This document shows, piece by piece, positions 1 through 11,539 of a DNA stretch of 64,000 bases. The translations under genes were made by a program, and so were the position numbers. Under the pieces are notes generated by a model. It was not told the DNA's origin, ran no database searches, and was given only the letters and a program-made list of their open reading frames with translations. Source of the DNA: Arion vulgaris (taxonomy: Eukaryota; Mollusca; Gastropoda; Stylommatophora; Arionidae); assembly GCA_020796225.1 (NCBI GenBank), contig CM036775.1:11273171-11337170 (forward strand), read 5' to 3'. Position 1 is the stretch's first letter; every line of letters starts with the position of its first letter.

Positions 1-1470
1 GTCTTTCGCCTTGTGTTGCACACTGCCAGACTGTAACTTGTACATTTCTTAAAGTTTCCCTCCGACTTATCTCTCGGTCTTCCTCTTGCTCTTCTCCCCT
101 CAACTTTCCCTCTAGTAAATGTTTTATCATGGTGTCATGTCTTTTATGTGCCCAAAATACTTTATTGTGCACATATACTGAATTTTATTTCTCTTAATAA
201 TTGTTTCTTCATGCCTAGTTTTCCTAAAACTTGTTTATTTGTCTGTTTTTCTGTCCATGAAACTCTGCTTATTCTTCTATATATCCACATCTCAAATGCA
301 TCAATTCTGTCTTCTAACTGCTTGTTCATTGTCCATGTTTCCGAGCCATACATTAATATAGGATATATATAGCATTTGATCATTCTAATTTTTAGCCTGT
401 TTGTGATTTGTTTGGATGTCAGTAACTTTCGCATACTATTGAAATTATCCTTGGCCATTCCTATTCTCTTTTAATTTCTGTTATACATCTGCCATCATCT
501 GTCCGAGATAGGAGTAGCTTTTACTGATGTAGTAATTCTCCATGTATTTTTATATTCATTTTAGGTTTTCCATTTCCTTGTTGATTACCATAGTTTTTGT
601 TTTCTGTATGTTAATGTCTAATCCATATTCCTTGCTAGTTCTGTCCAATTGGTCCACTAATTCTTGTAGATCTTGTTCATTTTCTGCTACCAATACTGTG
701 TCATCTGCATATCTTAAGTTATTTATTATTTTTCCATTGATCTTGAGTCCTGGCATTCCCTCTAGTTGTTTGAAGATTTTCTCTGTGTAGATGTTAAATA
801 GGCTTGGTGACAGTATGCATCCTTGTCTCACTCCTCTCTTTATGTCTATGTATGGAGAGTAGCTATTTTCATATTTTATTATTGCTGTCTGTTCCAGTAT
901 ATGTTACTTATTAGTCTGATATCATCCCCATCTAGGCCTATTTCTTGTAGACATATGATTAGCTTTTCATGTTGGACTCTGTCAAAAGCTTTGCTATAAT
1001 CGATGAAACACAAGTAGATACTTTTTGCACTTCTATATACTTGTCAGCGAGTAGTCTTATACAAAGTATTGCCTCTCTTGTTCCTCTGTTCTTTCTAAAG
1101 CCAAACTGTTCTTCTCCTACTTCTATGTCTATCTTGTTTTTAATTCTTTCATGTATGATCTTGAGTAGTATTTTGTTATGTGGCTCATCAGGCTAATTGT
1201 CCTATAGTCTGTACACTCCTGTGCTTTGGGCTTTTGGGTAGTGGTATGAATACTGATGTCTTCAAGTCTCTTGGTATATATCCTGTGTTATATATATCAT
1301 TGCACAAATCTGTAATGGTTGAAATACCAAAATCCTCTAAGGAGGTTAACATTTCCACAGTAATATTGTCCAATCCTGCAGCCTTTCCTCGCTTCATTGT
1401 TTGATGTAATGTATTAGATGCATAAAGAACTGTACTGGAAAATTGTCTTTGCTTTATGCACATCTCAGAT
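1..1470 (-). mobile_element. RTE/BovB-like LINE, reverse transcriptase region, decayed
   Basis: Read from 1470 down, the translated frames follow the order of a non-LTR reverse transcriptase: GKAAGLDNITVEML and GYIPRDLKTSVFIPLPK at 1390-1230; then a palm segment; then RQGCILSPSLFNIYTEKI and NLRYADDTVLVAE (the catalytic YADD) at 830-690; then YGSETWTMNK at 380-320. Frames change near 1200 and between 560 and 460, so it is a pseudogene copy. The N-terminal endonuclease is absent. Confidence 0.8.
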
Positions 1471-1492
1471 TTTATTCAAGTTATTAGACAAA

Positions 1493-1735
1493 GTGGTGGC
1501 GTCTGTGGCTTAGGGGATAGTGACTGTCTATTAACCCTGACGTTCTGAGTTCGAATCACGCTGTGGACAGCTCGGTTGCAAGTTGTTTCGCGTGGATTTT
1601 AACAAAAGAACAATGGCACCACTCAATCAGAAAGCAATGGCAAACTACTGAATGTAATAATGCCTAGAAAATCACAAACAGCGTTAAAAGCTGGGGTTGA
1701 TTGGCAAAGTCCTGTAAAGGATATGCAATTGACTT
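1493..1735 (+). mobile_element. SINE-S1 copy (tRNA-like head)
   Basis: The A-box-like segment is tggcttaggggata (about 1506-1519) and the B box is gagttcgaatcac (about 1547-1559). The body contains ttcgcgtggattt, agaaagcaatggcaaac and gcctagaaaatcac. The same element recurs at 24520-24690. Confidence 0.7.
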
Positions 1736-2211
1736 TTTATTAGTCAAAGTGGGAGTAAGTGACAGAGGATAACTGAAAAAAAAATGTATAATCAAGATGA
1801 CACAGAAATTGGATTTGAAGAAATACATTAACTGCCCAGTCTCATATAGGCGTATAAGCATCAACAGTGTGATTATTAAAGGAGAACCACGTTGCCGATG
1901 CTTTTATAGGATGGACTAGTCCTCCAGAGACATCACACCAGTTTGTGATGTGGTCAAGTACCCAATGTATCCCACCAACATTCTCAATCCTGTCTTTCCA
2001 CCAGTTTGTACACACGAATGCAATCATTAAATGACAATGTTCTACCTCTGCCATTAAGTTATTGTTCTGTGATTGTTACGGTGTATATGTTGAATAAGGC
2101 TGGCGAAAGAAGACAGCATCGTGTCAACGGCTCAGACAACCAACCACCACATCGTAGTACAACCTTCCTCTTGAACAGCGCAACAGCTATCATATCTTAT
2201 TAACAGACGGT

Positions 2212-2722
2212 GCACCTGGAGTTTGATACGCTGATGCTTGAGATAAACATAGGGCACCTGGTGTTTGATACACTGATGCTTGAGATAAACATAGGGCACC
2301 TGGTGTTTGATACACTGATGCTTGAGATAAACATAGTGCACCTGGAGTTTGATACGCTGATGCTTGAGATAAACATAGGGCACCTGGTGTTTGATACGCT
2401 GATGCTTGAGATAAACATAGGGCACCTGGAGTTTGATACACTGATGCATGAGATAAACATAGGGCACCTGGTGTTTGATACACTGATGCATGAGATAAAC
2501 ATAGGGCACCTGGTGTTTGATACACTGATGCATGAGATAAACATAGGGCACCTGGTGTTTGATACGCTGATGCATGAGATAAACATAGGGCACCTGGTGT
2601 TTGATACACTGATGCATGAGATAAACATAGGGCACCTGGTGTTTGATACGCTGATGCTTGAGATAAACATAGGGCACCTGGAGTTTGATACACTGATGCA
2701 TGAGATAAATGTAGGACACTCT
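2212..2722. repeat. Minisatellite, 42-bp unit, about 12 copies
   Basis: The unit is centred on gatacactgatgcttgaga and aacatagggcacctggtg. Because 42 is divisible by three and the unit has no stop in several frames, long repetitive ORFs appear on both strands. They are not regarded as genes. Variants differ at a few positions (cgctga/cactga, gcttg/gcatg). Confidence 0.9.
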
Positions 2723-3007
2723 GTTGTGTGTGTCTTCCAAGCCCACCACCACTGCACATGTTTCGATACCTTCATGATAGGTTAAGACCGCACTCTTACA
2801 ACATGTTTCCACTGAGGTCCAGTTGATGTGCTATGATTTTCTTCAGAAGCGTGTCCATTGTATTTTGCATTGTAATAATTCTGTTGTCACATAAAGAGAT
2901 ACCGCTAGCAACTAAAGTAAATCTCATAAGAACGATTTTCTGGCCAACACTATGTTACCAGTCTCAAACATGACCAATAACAGCAGCTAATGAGCGGAAA
3001 ATCATGA

Positions 3008-3360
3008 CAGATGAGGAGTCTTAGAAGAGCTGCAGGTGTGACAATAAGAGACAAAATTAGAAATGAAGAAATCAGAAGAAGACTGGATGTGAAACTAGTC
3101 ATGCAATTCATAAAAGAACAACAGATTAAATGGTTTAATGGACAAGAATGCCCTGGTATCGCCTACCACATAGAGTCACACAGAAAAAGTATAATGAGTA
3201 CAAAGCAAGAGGAAGACCACGCAAAAGATGGAGCGATGGCATCAAAAACAGCCTTACGAAAATGAATATCAGCTTACAAAGTGCCTTAAAACAAGCGCAC
3301 ACAAGATCCTACGTTTTCCCAACACTTCTATAAAGAAGTAAATGGTGGAAGAGAAGAAGA
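3008..3360 (+). mobile_element. LINE 3' coding fragment
   Basis: RRAAGVTIRDKIRNEEIRRR, FIKEQQIKWF and KARGRPRKRWSDGI are the usual C-terminal tail of RTE-like elements. The same tail recurs at 36409, 39362 and 60415. Truncated 5' and frameshifted. Confidence 0.65.
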
Positions 3361-3610
3361 ATAATTCTGCCGCCAGCGATCTCAGAATAATTTTTGGACT
3401 TCAAGTATATTTACATAACGAGGCAAATAGGAAATGCAATGTAGAATTCTTCATGGAGGACAAATCACGAGAGAGAGAGAGAGGTGGTGATCACGAAGAG
3501 AGAAAGCCTGTTTAGTGTTTTTATGTTTCCTTGCCATACAGGTGAGCTTTCTCTGAATTCAGAGGTACAATACACGTCAACTTCTGTTTACCATTAGGAA
3601 CACAACTCAC

Positions 3611-3727
3611 CTGCAGCCAAAAGATGAATTTTCTAGATGACGACTTGAATTTGAGAACATACACCCTGCCTGTCGTGCACTGACTCACATGTTTGAATTC
3701 GATATCATCTGGGAAGATAATCAGGTC
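3611..3727 (-). CDS. ADRM1: ADRM1/Rpn13, second coding exon (Pru domain core)
   Basis: This 117-bp exon encodes 39 residues (67-105 of the protein) in phase 0/0. It is bounded by an acceptor reading CTGTTTTCAG and a GTGAGT donor on the minus strand. It carries the Pru core: DLIIFPDD, then the conserved [13 protein letters not shown] stretch and FIFWLQ. In characterised Rpn13 proteins the Phe-Pro-Asp-Asp loop and the late aromatic loop contact ubiquitin, and both are present in recognisable form. The following exon, expected to encode a Glu-Pro-Lys type continuation, was not found between here and position 1, so the gene probably continues past the left edge. No frameshift or stop is present, so this is unlikely to be a processed pseudogene. 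Confidence 0.88.
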
Positions 3728-3839
3728 CTGAAAACAGGAGAAAGATGTCATAAAATATAAATTATCATGACATTATACTAATTTAGATTTTCAATTTGGT
3801 AGTTAATCTATCAATCAATAATTTAATCATTACCAGTGT

Positions 3840-4087
3840 CGCCCGAGTGGTTACCGGGCCCAAATTTGGGGTGTAAAGAATAGAACCACTGTTACCTGCC
3901 ATGCATGTCGTAAGAGGCGAATAAGGAGGTTTGGCTGAAATCGGATGCACATGTCCTAAACTTGTAGAAATCTATGCGTTTAGGGGCCTACCAAACCAAT
4001 TTGCAAATACATGTTCTTGGCAAAGATCAAACATATCACAAAGAGTGATTAAAATTGGTCGAAAGAACGACCGCAAAGAAGAAGAAG
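3840..4087 (+). mobile_element. SINE-A copy with 11-bp target-site duplication
   Basis: The copy runs from cgcccgagtggttaccgggc to a (GAA)n tail. ATTACCAGTGT flanks it on both sides (3829-3839 and 4088-4098). The head resembles a Leu/Ser tRNA A-box region. It lies in the ADRM1 intron downstream region. Confidence 0.8.
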
Positions 4088-4159
4088 ATTACCAGTGTTG
4101 CGATTTTTAACACACACCCATCTGAAATTTTGACCACTAGTGACAACTAGAATTTATGG

Positions 4160-4432
4160 AATACCCACAATCTTCTTTGAACGTTCCATATCAACCACTT
4201 GTTAACCACTCTTTGTGATTTGTAGTGATCCGAATCTAAGAGCGATTGTACATTGTGCCAGTTGTGCTCCTACAAGTAGACCAGTACATCCGATTTCTGC
4301 CCCGCTTTTTATTTACTAGGGTAGCTTCCCCAGGTCACGACCTTAGTCACCTCTTACGACAAGCTTTGTAGGTCGCAGTGTTACTATTCTTTACTTATAT
4401 TGCGGGCCCCAGCGACACACAAGTGGAATACC
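4160..4432 (-). mobile_element. SINE-B copy
   Basis: Reverse of the SINE-B layout: a (GAA)n-proximal end with gaacgttccatatcaaccac, agagcgattgtac, tttatttactagggtagc, and the head near 4420. Related to SINE-A by the shared gtcgtaagaggcgact and agaaatcggatg blocks. Confidence 0.65.
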
Positions 4433-4729
4433 CAAAATCAAAAGATGGTTTTTGACTTGAGTGACATATGACACTCTGCCAATGTTGGCCCCAAGACCCA
4501 GTAAAAAAGAGAGAGAAGTAACAACTTCCTTTTAAAAAAACCTGGATTTAGCAAATAGTACCCAGTAAGGGTCCCTGCATAGTGTTACAGGTATACAACC
4601 TCTGTGGTTGGAGGAAAGAAGTCAAAATGATATTGATTAGACCTGAAGATAAGAGAACCAGCATGTGTAAACACATCAAAAGTAACAACAGACTTTCCGT
4701 CAGATGATATCAGATCTCAAAATATCGTC

Positions 4730-4965
4730 CGAGTTGTTACAGGGGCCCAAACTGGGGTGTAAAGAATAGAACCACTGTTACTGCCATGCATGTCGTAAGA
4801 GGTGGCTAAGGAGGTGAGCGTGGGGCTAGCTACCCCACGCCGTAAAAACACTAGATGTCTACGGAGTGGAGAGCGAACCGAGTAAATGCTGGCTGAAATC
4901 TGACACATCGCCGAAGGATAAGCACCAGAGCTCCAAATGGTGTTGAAGATTGACTTAAAACACAC
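4730..4965 (+). mobile_element. SINE-A-type head joined to repeat D body
   Basis: The first ~80 bases match SINE-A (cccaaactggggtgtaaag, atgcatgtcgtaagaggt). The sequence then changes into gtaaatgctggctgaaat and ataagcaccagagctcc, shared with 7400-7480 and, reversed, 47080-47140. Looks like a composite or a distinct subfamily. Confidence 0.5.
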
Positions 4966-5392
4966 CAATGCTAAGGCTGCATAAATCAGATTTCCACACA
5001 AATATAATTTATGGGGAGGTCTGGTACATTGGTCTGGGCAGTGATCGAGAGAGATCTCAAAATATGACAGGACACAAAGGAGTAGTACCATGGATGTCCT
5101 TAGCGGGTGGAAAGGGTGTGTGTGAAAACTCTCTATTTATAATATTTTCATATTATTGGATATACTACATGACAAGCAACCAGGACAAATTCTTAAATAG
5201 TTTAGAAATTCATTGTTTAAGGTAAGCTGTGAATTTATAATGATTTTATTGTATTTTTCTATCAATCATTTTGCATTACTCATACGTACAATGACAAATA
5301 AATACACAACAATAGCTTTTTGTTAAAGTTCATTCGTTTATCTGCAAACTGACATATCCGTGATATCCATAATCAAATCTGTTACAAATTAA

Positions 5393-6108
5393 CCCCTTGT
5401 TTACCAATTACGTGAGGGTGATGTAGTAGGAATGCGTTTGGTGTCTCCCAATTACGTGAGGGTCACGTAGTAAACTCATCGTCAAAATATGTGTAGTAAA
5501 CGGGAACTACTGCTACAATAGACTATTTATAGCATTGAGGACATCTTCCTTACATAAAACATTGTCATTGGTCAATTTTTCACGCCGTATGAAAGTTATT
5601 TATATCTTTGAAAGAGTGATCTCTCTGTCAAAACTTTTTCAAGCAAAATGGCGTGTAGGAAATCTATCAGGACGATTACACTGACAGAAAAGCTTTGGCG
5701 TTGTTGTCATATGGTGCTGACGACATATTTAACAATGAAGATAGCGGAGATGATATATTCTCATCAAGTGAATCTGTTCACTCAGATTCTGAAAATTCTG
5801 TATAGGTGAGAGACACTGATGACGAAAATAGTGATACTCATGAATGTGATTTACGTCCAAGCAAATGTTCTAGAACCGACCCTGTCGCAAGTACTAGTAC
5901 TGAGCAAGTACTACTAGTACATAGAGCAGTACAAACACAAATTTTATTATCAAAACATACACATACATATTTTATTTCAAAATACAAAATTTCAAACAAA
6001 TATTCCAAAAATAACAGAGTTATTAAATTTTCAAATAGCTTGTAGAAATGCAGAAAACGCTTGGGATGCGCTGTGCGGTTCAACCTATAACCTCAGGTAA
6101 ACAAGGGG
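5393..6108 (+). mobile_element. Internally deleted piggyBac-like element
   Basis: The element is flanked by TTAA on both sides (5389-5392, 6109-6112) with 13-bp perfect inverted ends CCCCTTGTTTACC (5393-5405 and 6096-6108). Inside, a short coding remnant begins at ATG 5648; an overlapping frame reads SYGADDIFNNEDSGDDIFSS, an acidic Asp/Ser-rich N-terminus as in piggyBac transposases, ending at a stop near 5803. No catalytic DDD core remains, so it could move only in trans. Confidence 0.8.
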
Positions 6109-6639
6109 TTAAGAAAACTAGTTTAATTTGCACACACAATTGCAGGATGAAATGTGAACAAATATTCGCTTGCACAATATGTTTTTCAATTTGGAAGTTA
6201 ATTTGTTAAAACTGCTTGCTTTTATAATTTATATTTATTTGGAAAAACTTAAATATTAAAAATTTTCTTTCCGCAATTTAGTACAAAAGCATACAGTTGA
6301 CGTTGCAATTTAGCAATAACATGGAGGCACAAACTCAAGAATGCAATGGAAAGTAAGTAACTTTTTGCAATTTGTATTTGTGTAGCACAAGACCAAGAGG
6401 CTGGGGAAGTGACATGAGAATTCTGAAGAATGCCTCATCTATGATCAATCAAATCTAACACTATTCTGCAGTATAACTGAGTAGATATAGTACATGCTAT
6501 AAAGTGATGTGGGATGCTGGGCCAGAGATAGTGCAGTAGTAGCTCTGGACTGACAGCAATGTAAGATGAGATCTGACATGATATTCTCCCGCCTTGAACT
6601 ATGCCGGTCATTTTTGGTCCTCCTGCTTTCAACGATAAC

Positions 6640-6950
6640 TGAGTTTTTCTCTGAAGTTTGGAGAAAATCTGCCTCTATGGCGAGGAATACTAAATTACTT
6701 TACACTGGCAGCCGGTGCTCAATGTAGTAATTAATTCCCTCTGCCATAAGGCAGATTTTCCGCATCAGTTCAGAGGTAACTTATCGTCCTGAGTAAGACC
6801 AGGGACTCAACAAAAGGATGAGTTAGTTGCCTGGGCCCAATAAGAAACAGATGGCAGCTCTTCACAGCTAGCAGGCCGTAATCTACTGATATCTCTCTGC
6901 CCTGCCTAGAGTTAGTAAAATCAGGTATGACCAGCTAACAATCTTGGAGA
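6640..6950. mobile_element. SINE-E fragments, head to head
   Basis: gagaaaatctgcctctatgg, then the reverse (ccataaggcagattttc, atcgtcctgagtaagaccag), match the SINE-E copies at 12225-12385 (minus) and 28197-28400 (plus). Two 3' ends meet near 6730. Confidence 0.5.
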
Positions 6951-7184
6951 ATGAACAGTGAATGTAATCCCTATGGTTGCCGCATCATAACTACATTAGA
7001 CAACACAAGAGTCCAATTCTGGCTGCTTTCCACTGCCAGAGTGAGAGTTGATAGAAAATCTTCAATGCTATAGGCATAGGGATGTTAACTATGTACAGCA
7101 TAAATACTACATAACATTTCGGGAAATGGCAAGAGTCCAAGAGTCTCTCTCTGGATCATTGAAGAAGAAGAGGATACTTGAGTA

Positions 7185-7515
7185 CCATTATACTGCTGCC
7201 TTGTAGTTTGATTGGGGACAATCAAAAGCTAGCGGAGCAAACCATACACAAAACTGGACAGGTGGCAAACCAAGTTGTCACAAAAAGATCGGTTAGCTGG
7301 GCAGATGACGCTCATTAACCCAGGAGGGCTGGTCATCTAAGGGTCGATGCCCTAAAAGAAAATAGCAATCTACTGCCTTGCAGGTTTGGCTGGGTCAGCA
7401 AAAGGCTAACGGAAAGCGAATCCAGTAAACACTGGTTGAAACTGAACACACCACTGAAGGATAAGCACCAGAGCTCCAAATCTTACTGAAGGTTGTGAAC
7501 GTACATACGTTCTTG
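7185..7515 (+). repeat. Interspersed repeat D
   Basis: gattggggacaatcaaaagc, gtcgatgccctaaaagaaaa and ataagcaccagagctcc recur in reverse at 46995-47340 and partly at 4880-4950. No coding content recognised; likely a SINE or the untranslated part of a larger element. Confidence 0.5.
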
Positions 7516-7924
7516 GTGTTTGGCTGTTTATATATCACATTAGAATGATAAAAACAGCTGTAAGAACGATCGCGAGAGAGTACCATTAAGTGCGGACACT
7601 TACTTAGAGTTAGTCACTAGTCAATTAACAAGGCTAGTCCCTGACCCTAGTGGCCTATTACTACTTAACTAGTGTTAGTTACTTGACTTAGTAGAGTTAC
7701 AAGAAAGTAGAAAGAATCAATACCCATAAATTTGATGCTAGACTTAAGAGCTCACAGCTGATGATTCCAGGTTGTGGTTACGTTTGCACAAGCAAAGTAA
7801 ATATATTATTAAAAAATATTTTACATCCTTAATTCAGGAAATATAAATGTCAACAATGTTTTTAAACAAAAATCACAACCAAGTTGAACTATATATTTTA
7901 TATTAAATATATATTACTGGTCAG

Positions 7925-8670
7925 TACACTTGGACGCTGCTGTAGAATGGGCCCCGGGTCGCAATGGGGAGATTCATGCACTTGTGGATCAGCACTACCA
8001 TCCAGGTGATATTATCTACACCGATGGCTCTGTCAAACGTGGTACCAGATCATCGTGGGCTTACTCAGCACAACGAAATGGTTGAACACTTCATGAGGAC
8101 TGTGGGGCTTTCGAGACAATGATATCGAGCATGACTATGGAGATCACCACTGCCTCCAGGGCTCTGTCATGGGTGGCTGAGTAACAGGTTACCCATACGA
8201 TTATCATATCAGACTATATGAATATGCTTCAAATTATTGAATCTGGAAGTATGCGTGTCTAATGGGTGGACAGCATTCGGAGATCCCATCTCAAAAAAAT
8301 GACTTGGCTGTACACGCTAGAGTGCAGGGTAACGAGCGTGCTGACTCTCTTGCAAACAATGCCCCGACCAAGCGGGCTGAAGTATGAACACGGTCGATAT
8401 CATCAATGCGGTACGCTCTCAATTATGTAACATGGGTAAGTCTTAGTACTCTTAGACACTGGAATGAGTTCGAGAATTAGGCGTTAAGTTTGGACATGAT
8501 GCCCAGACACTGTTGAGACAGTGTCGGGAATCGTGGTAGAGAGAGAAGATATAGTAATCAACTTCTCATGGGTACTGTGAGCAAATTGACTTTGAGATAG
8601 CTGCTGCAGAGAAGGACAAAGCTGAGCACGAATGGGAATGCCCAATGTGCCATGACATCGATCGTATAAC
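7925..8670 (+). mobile_element. LINE fragment with RNase H-like domain
   Basis: Homologous at DNA level to 25035-25780 (TDGSVKRGTRSSWAYSAQRN, tail to cgatcgtataacaaaat) but with more stops and deletions. The RNase H start (YTDGS) and end (V.GNERAD) are recognisable. Lies just 3' of ADRM1 exon 1, in its first intron. Confidence 0.65.
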
Positions 8671-8735
8671 AAAATATAACATAATATAAATATACATTAC
8701 TAAACGAAAAGTTCCGAAAACTAAAACGTACGTAC

Positions 8736-8933
8736 ATCTTCAATAACGCTGGATGTACGATCTTTCCAACAGAAGTGCATCAGAGAGTCATCTGACTGAT
8801 AAACATATACAAGCCCCTTTCTTTTGTCTGGATGGACCATCTTTCCCTTCATATTCATCTTTCCAGCCCGAAATTCAACAAGGTTTTTGCTCTGGCTGCG
8901 AGAGGAGGCGCTGTTCCCAAAGAGGGCCGTCAT
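8736..8933 (-). CDS. ADRM1: Proteasomal ubiquitin receptor ADRM1/Rpn13, first coding exon
   Basis: Rpn13 sits on the 19S proteasome cap through Rpn2, binds ubiquitin chains with its N-terminal Pru domain and recruits the deubiquitinase UCH37 with its C-terminal domain. This exon gives residues 1-66. The start of the Pru domain is recognisable: [10 protein letters not shown] at 17-26, DKRKGLVY at 36-43 and HFCWKDRTS at 53-61. The start ATG (8933-8931) precedes a short Ser-rich leader, as is usual for the family, with no better upstream ATG in frame. The exon ends after GAT (IED) at a GTACGT donor, phase 0. The next exon at 3727-3611 begins DLIIFPDD, which continues the domain without a gap. 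Family assignment rests on recognised sequence motifs; no search was run. Confidence 0.9.
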
Positions 8934-8968
8934 CTTGAAAATGTATAAGTTGCAACGTCACCGGAAGT
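8926..8968 (-). promoter_or_regulatory. Probable ADRM1 core promoter and initiator motifs
   Basis: Just upstream of the ADRM1 ATG lies an ETS/GABP-type site (CCGGAAGT at 8961-8968, plus strand), abutting a CRE-like TGACGT on the minus strand (8960-8955). The start codon itself is embedded in AAGATGACGGC (minus strand, 8936-8926), one mismatch from the YY1-type element often found at starts of housekeeping genes. No TATA box is evident. The cluster fits a TATA-less housekeeping promoter with a very short 5' UTR; that reading is inference. Confidence 0.4.
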
Positions 8969-9179
8969 ATAGTGATCTTTACCTGATACTTATAACCTGC
9001 TCTTTCTATTCGCACGACAAAAATGTAAATGAAAATGTGATTGTCTCGGATTATGAAAGAAAAGAAGACAACATTAGTGTTTAGAAACACGGAACTGAAA
9101 CCAAATGCAAAAAGTATGGTATCGATAATGGGAAAACTATAGTAAAACCATCGATTTATGCCATCTCCACATCCAGAGT

Positions 9180-9668
9180 TGGCTGTAATGGCTTTTCGGT
9201 AGATTTTGTTTCTGGGTCTTCTTCTTCAGCTATCTCTGGTCATGCGCTTAATTTACTGTGGACCACAAACTGGGCAGTCAGCTTCAGGTCTGTCAGGTTT
9301 CCCCAAAGCTTAGTTTTCAGGTCGACTGGGTGTGGCCACATGTTGCTTCTCAGCTCACAAGGAGAGGACAGTCTTGCATGATATGCTCTGGTGTCTGTTC
9401 CGCCTGCTGACACTTGCAGAGTGATGTTTGACTTATTCCTATTCTATGTAAGTGTTTGTTGAGTCTGCAGTGTCCTGTGCGTAGTCGAAATATAATGACC
9501 TGGTCTATTCTGCTTAGGTCTTTGAAGGAGTCTTTTCCATAATCATATCCAGTGTTTGTCTTCCAGTCTACTGCAGATTTTCTCTGTATGGGGGTTTTAA
9601 CCTCTTGAAAAGACAAGGTTTCTGGGTCTGATAGTACAGTCTTGACGGACTGCTGCATGGGCGTCCAC
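9180..9668 (-). mobile_element. LINE 3' end, RNase H-type tail
   Basis: Translates as WKTNTGYDYGKDSFKDL, VIIFRLRTGHCRLNKHLHRI and CKCQQAEQTPEHIMQDCPL, the Cys/His tail that follows RNase H in several non-LTR elements. The same type occurs at 13500-13890, 41650-42060 and 60650-60790. The 3' end is the (GAA)n run at 9220. Confidence 0.7.
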
Positions 9669-10039
9669 ATAAATGTGTCCTAGTGAAGGGGGCAAAAATG
9701 AATTATTTAAATGTCTGTTGGTAGTTTGATACGCGAAAAGAAGACCATATTCAGATCAAATTTGAATTGTGGGTTCCATGTCTAGAAATATTAATTTCTT
9801 ATAAATGTTTAAACCATAGGTAGTTAGCCCGTTCAACTTGTCATGCCCACAGATAAAAATTTGTATCTTTGTAACCATTTGATTAAATAACTTGAAAACT
9901 TGAACTACACATGTTCCTGTCGCTACAAAATATTTTTTGCCATTCAAACAATCACACTATCTAGAAGTTTCCTTCTTTGTGCTATATATTTAACGCGTCC
10001 ATTGGTATGGTTGAAGAAAACTAATGTTTACAGCCATTT

Positions 10040-11010
10040 AATACATGCTTTTAGTCAAGCAGGGCTGTGTCCTTGCCCCCACTCTCTTTGGCATCTTCTT
10101 CGCAGTCATTTTGAACCACGCCTTAGGGGACGCTGATGGTGATGTTTTCATCCGCACTAGATCTGATGGCTCACTGTTTAACTTGGCTCGCTTAAGAGCC
10201 AAGACAAAAGCGACAGAAATACTTCTCATGACCTCCTTTTCGCTGACGATGCTGCCTTAGTCGCCCACAGTGAAACTACACTGCAATGTCTAATTAATAA
10301 TTTGTCAAAGGCATGAGACCTATTTTCTCTGACAATAAGTGTCTCCAAAACAGTTGTATTATGTCAGGAGGTAAGACATCAAATATCACTTTAAATGGCA
10401 ACCATCTAACACCAGTTCACAAATTCTGCTATCTCGGGTCCATGGTCACTGCCAGCCTTTCTCTTGATGAAGAAATCAACGCTCGTGTAGAGAGTGCGGC
10501 TACTACATTCGGCAAACTATCAAAGCGAGCGTGGGACAACAAAAATTGACATTGCAGACGAAGACTCAAATATATCGAGCCTGTGTAATTAGTTCTTTAC
10601 TATATGGCTCAGAAACATGGACAGCCTACTCAAGACACGAGAGGAGACTTAACATTTCCCTTTCCATCATGCCTGTACTAATTATAGATGGCATTTGGGA
10701 CATGTGAGAAGAATGGAAACTTGCCGCATATCAAAACAAATGTTGTTCTGTGAACTTTCGGAGGAAGAGGCACCAGGGCAGACCACTGCTCAGATATAAA
10801 GATGTCTGCAAACCTCAATGAAAAACGTTTCTATAGGTCCCAGCACATGGGAGGAACTAGCTGATGACAGAGTTGTGTGGAAAGCCAAATTACGAAAGGG
10901 CGCAGAGTCTTTTGAGAAGAGACTTATGTACGAGCTGAACGACAAGAGAGAAAAGCGAAAACTCAGAAGTTGTCACAGTAAATCACTGCCAATTGACCGT
11001 CTGTAAAGAT
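10040..11010 (+). mobile_element. LINE reverse transcriptase C-terminal half (jockey/CR1-like style)
   Basis: VKQGCVLAPTLFGIFFAVIL, then LGSMVTASLSLDEEINARV, a YGSETWTAYSRHERRLN segment, and a tail to LMYELNDKREKRKL. About 40 bp of the RT thumb is missing near 10660 relative to 32780-33325, and several frame breaks exist. Dead copy. Confidence 0.7.
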
Positions 11011-11176
11011 GAAAAAGGCCATATATTAATACATTGACGACAAAAATAGCAACATTCATGGCGAAATCCGTGGGTTTAAAAAAAAAACTATTCTTGCATT
11101 TCCCCCACACCAATTCCAAACGCCGTTGACAGTGGTAAACAAATAAAGTCATAAGTACGACACGGACTTTTAGTTA

Positions 11177-11426
11177 TCTTCTTCTTTGCGTCGTTCTTTA
11201 CGACCAATTTTAATCACTCTTTGTGATATGTTTGATCTTTGCCAAGAACGTGTATACGTTGCACATTGGTTTGGTAGGCCCCTAAACGCATAGACTTCTA
11301 CACGTTTAGGACACATGCATCCGATTTCAGCCAGACCTCCTTAGTCGTCTCTTACGACATTCGTGGCAGGTAACAGTGGTTCTATTCTTTACACCCCAAA
11401 CTTTGGGCACCGTAACCACTCGGGTG
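11177..11426 (-). mobile_element. SINE-A copy with 13-bp target-site duplication
   Basis: Reverse SINE-A from the (GAA)n end to the cgcccgag-type head. GGACTTTTAGTTA flanks both sides (11164-11176, 11427-11439). Confidence 0.78.
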
Positions 11427-11539
11427 GGACTTTTAGTTAAAGTCGTATATCGAAATTAGTGTAAAGCTATTAGGTCGTATTGTTGACTTCTCAAAACAGA
11501 CACTTATATAACATTTCGTATACACATTCTTGACAAAGA

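Noticed and set aside
2132..2812. Four overlapping repetitive ORFs of 190-226 codons on both strands
   Set aside because: The 42-bp repeat length is a multiple of three and the unit lacks stops, so the frames are by-products of the minisatellite.
8484..8672. Additional ADRM1 exon between 3728 and 8735
   Set aside because: The two known exons join in phase with continuous Pru-domain sequence, leaving no gap; frames in between match LINE or SINE.
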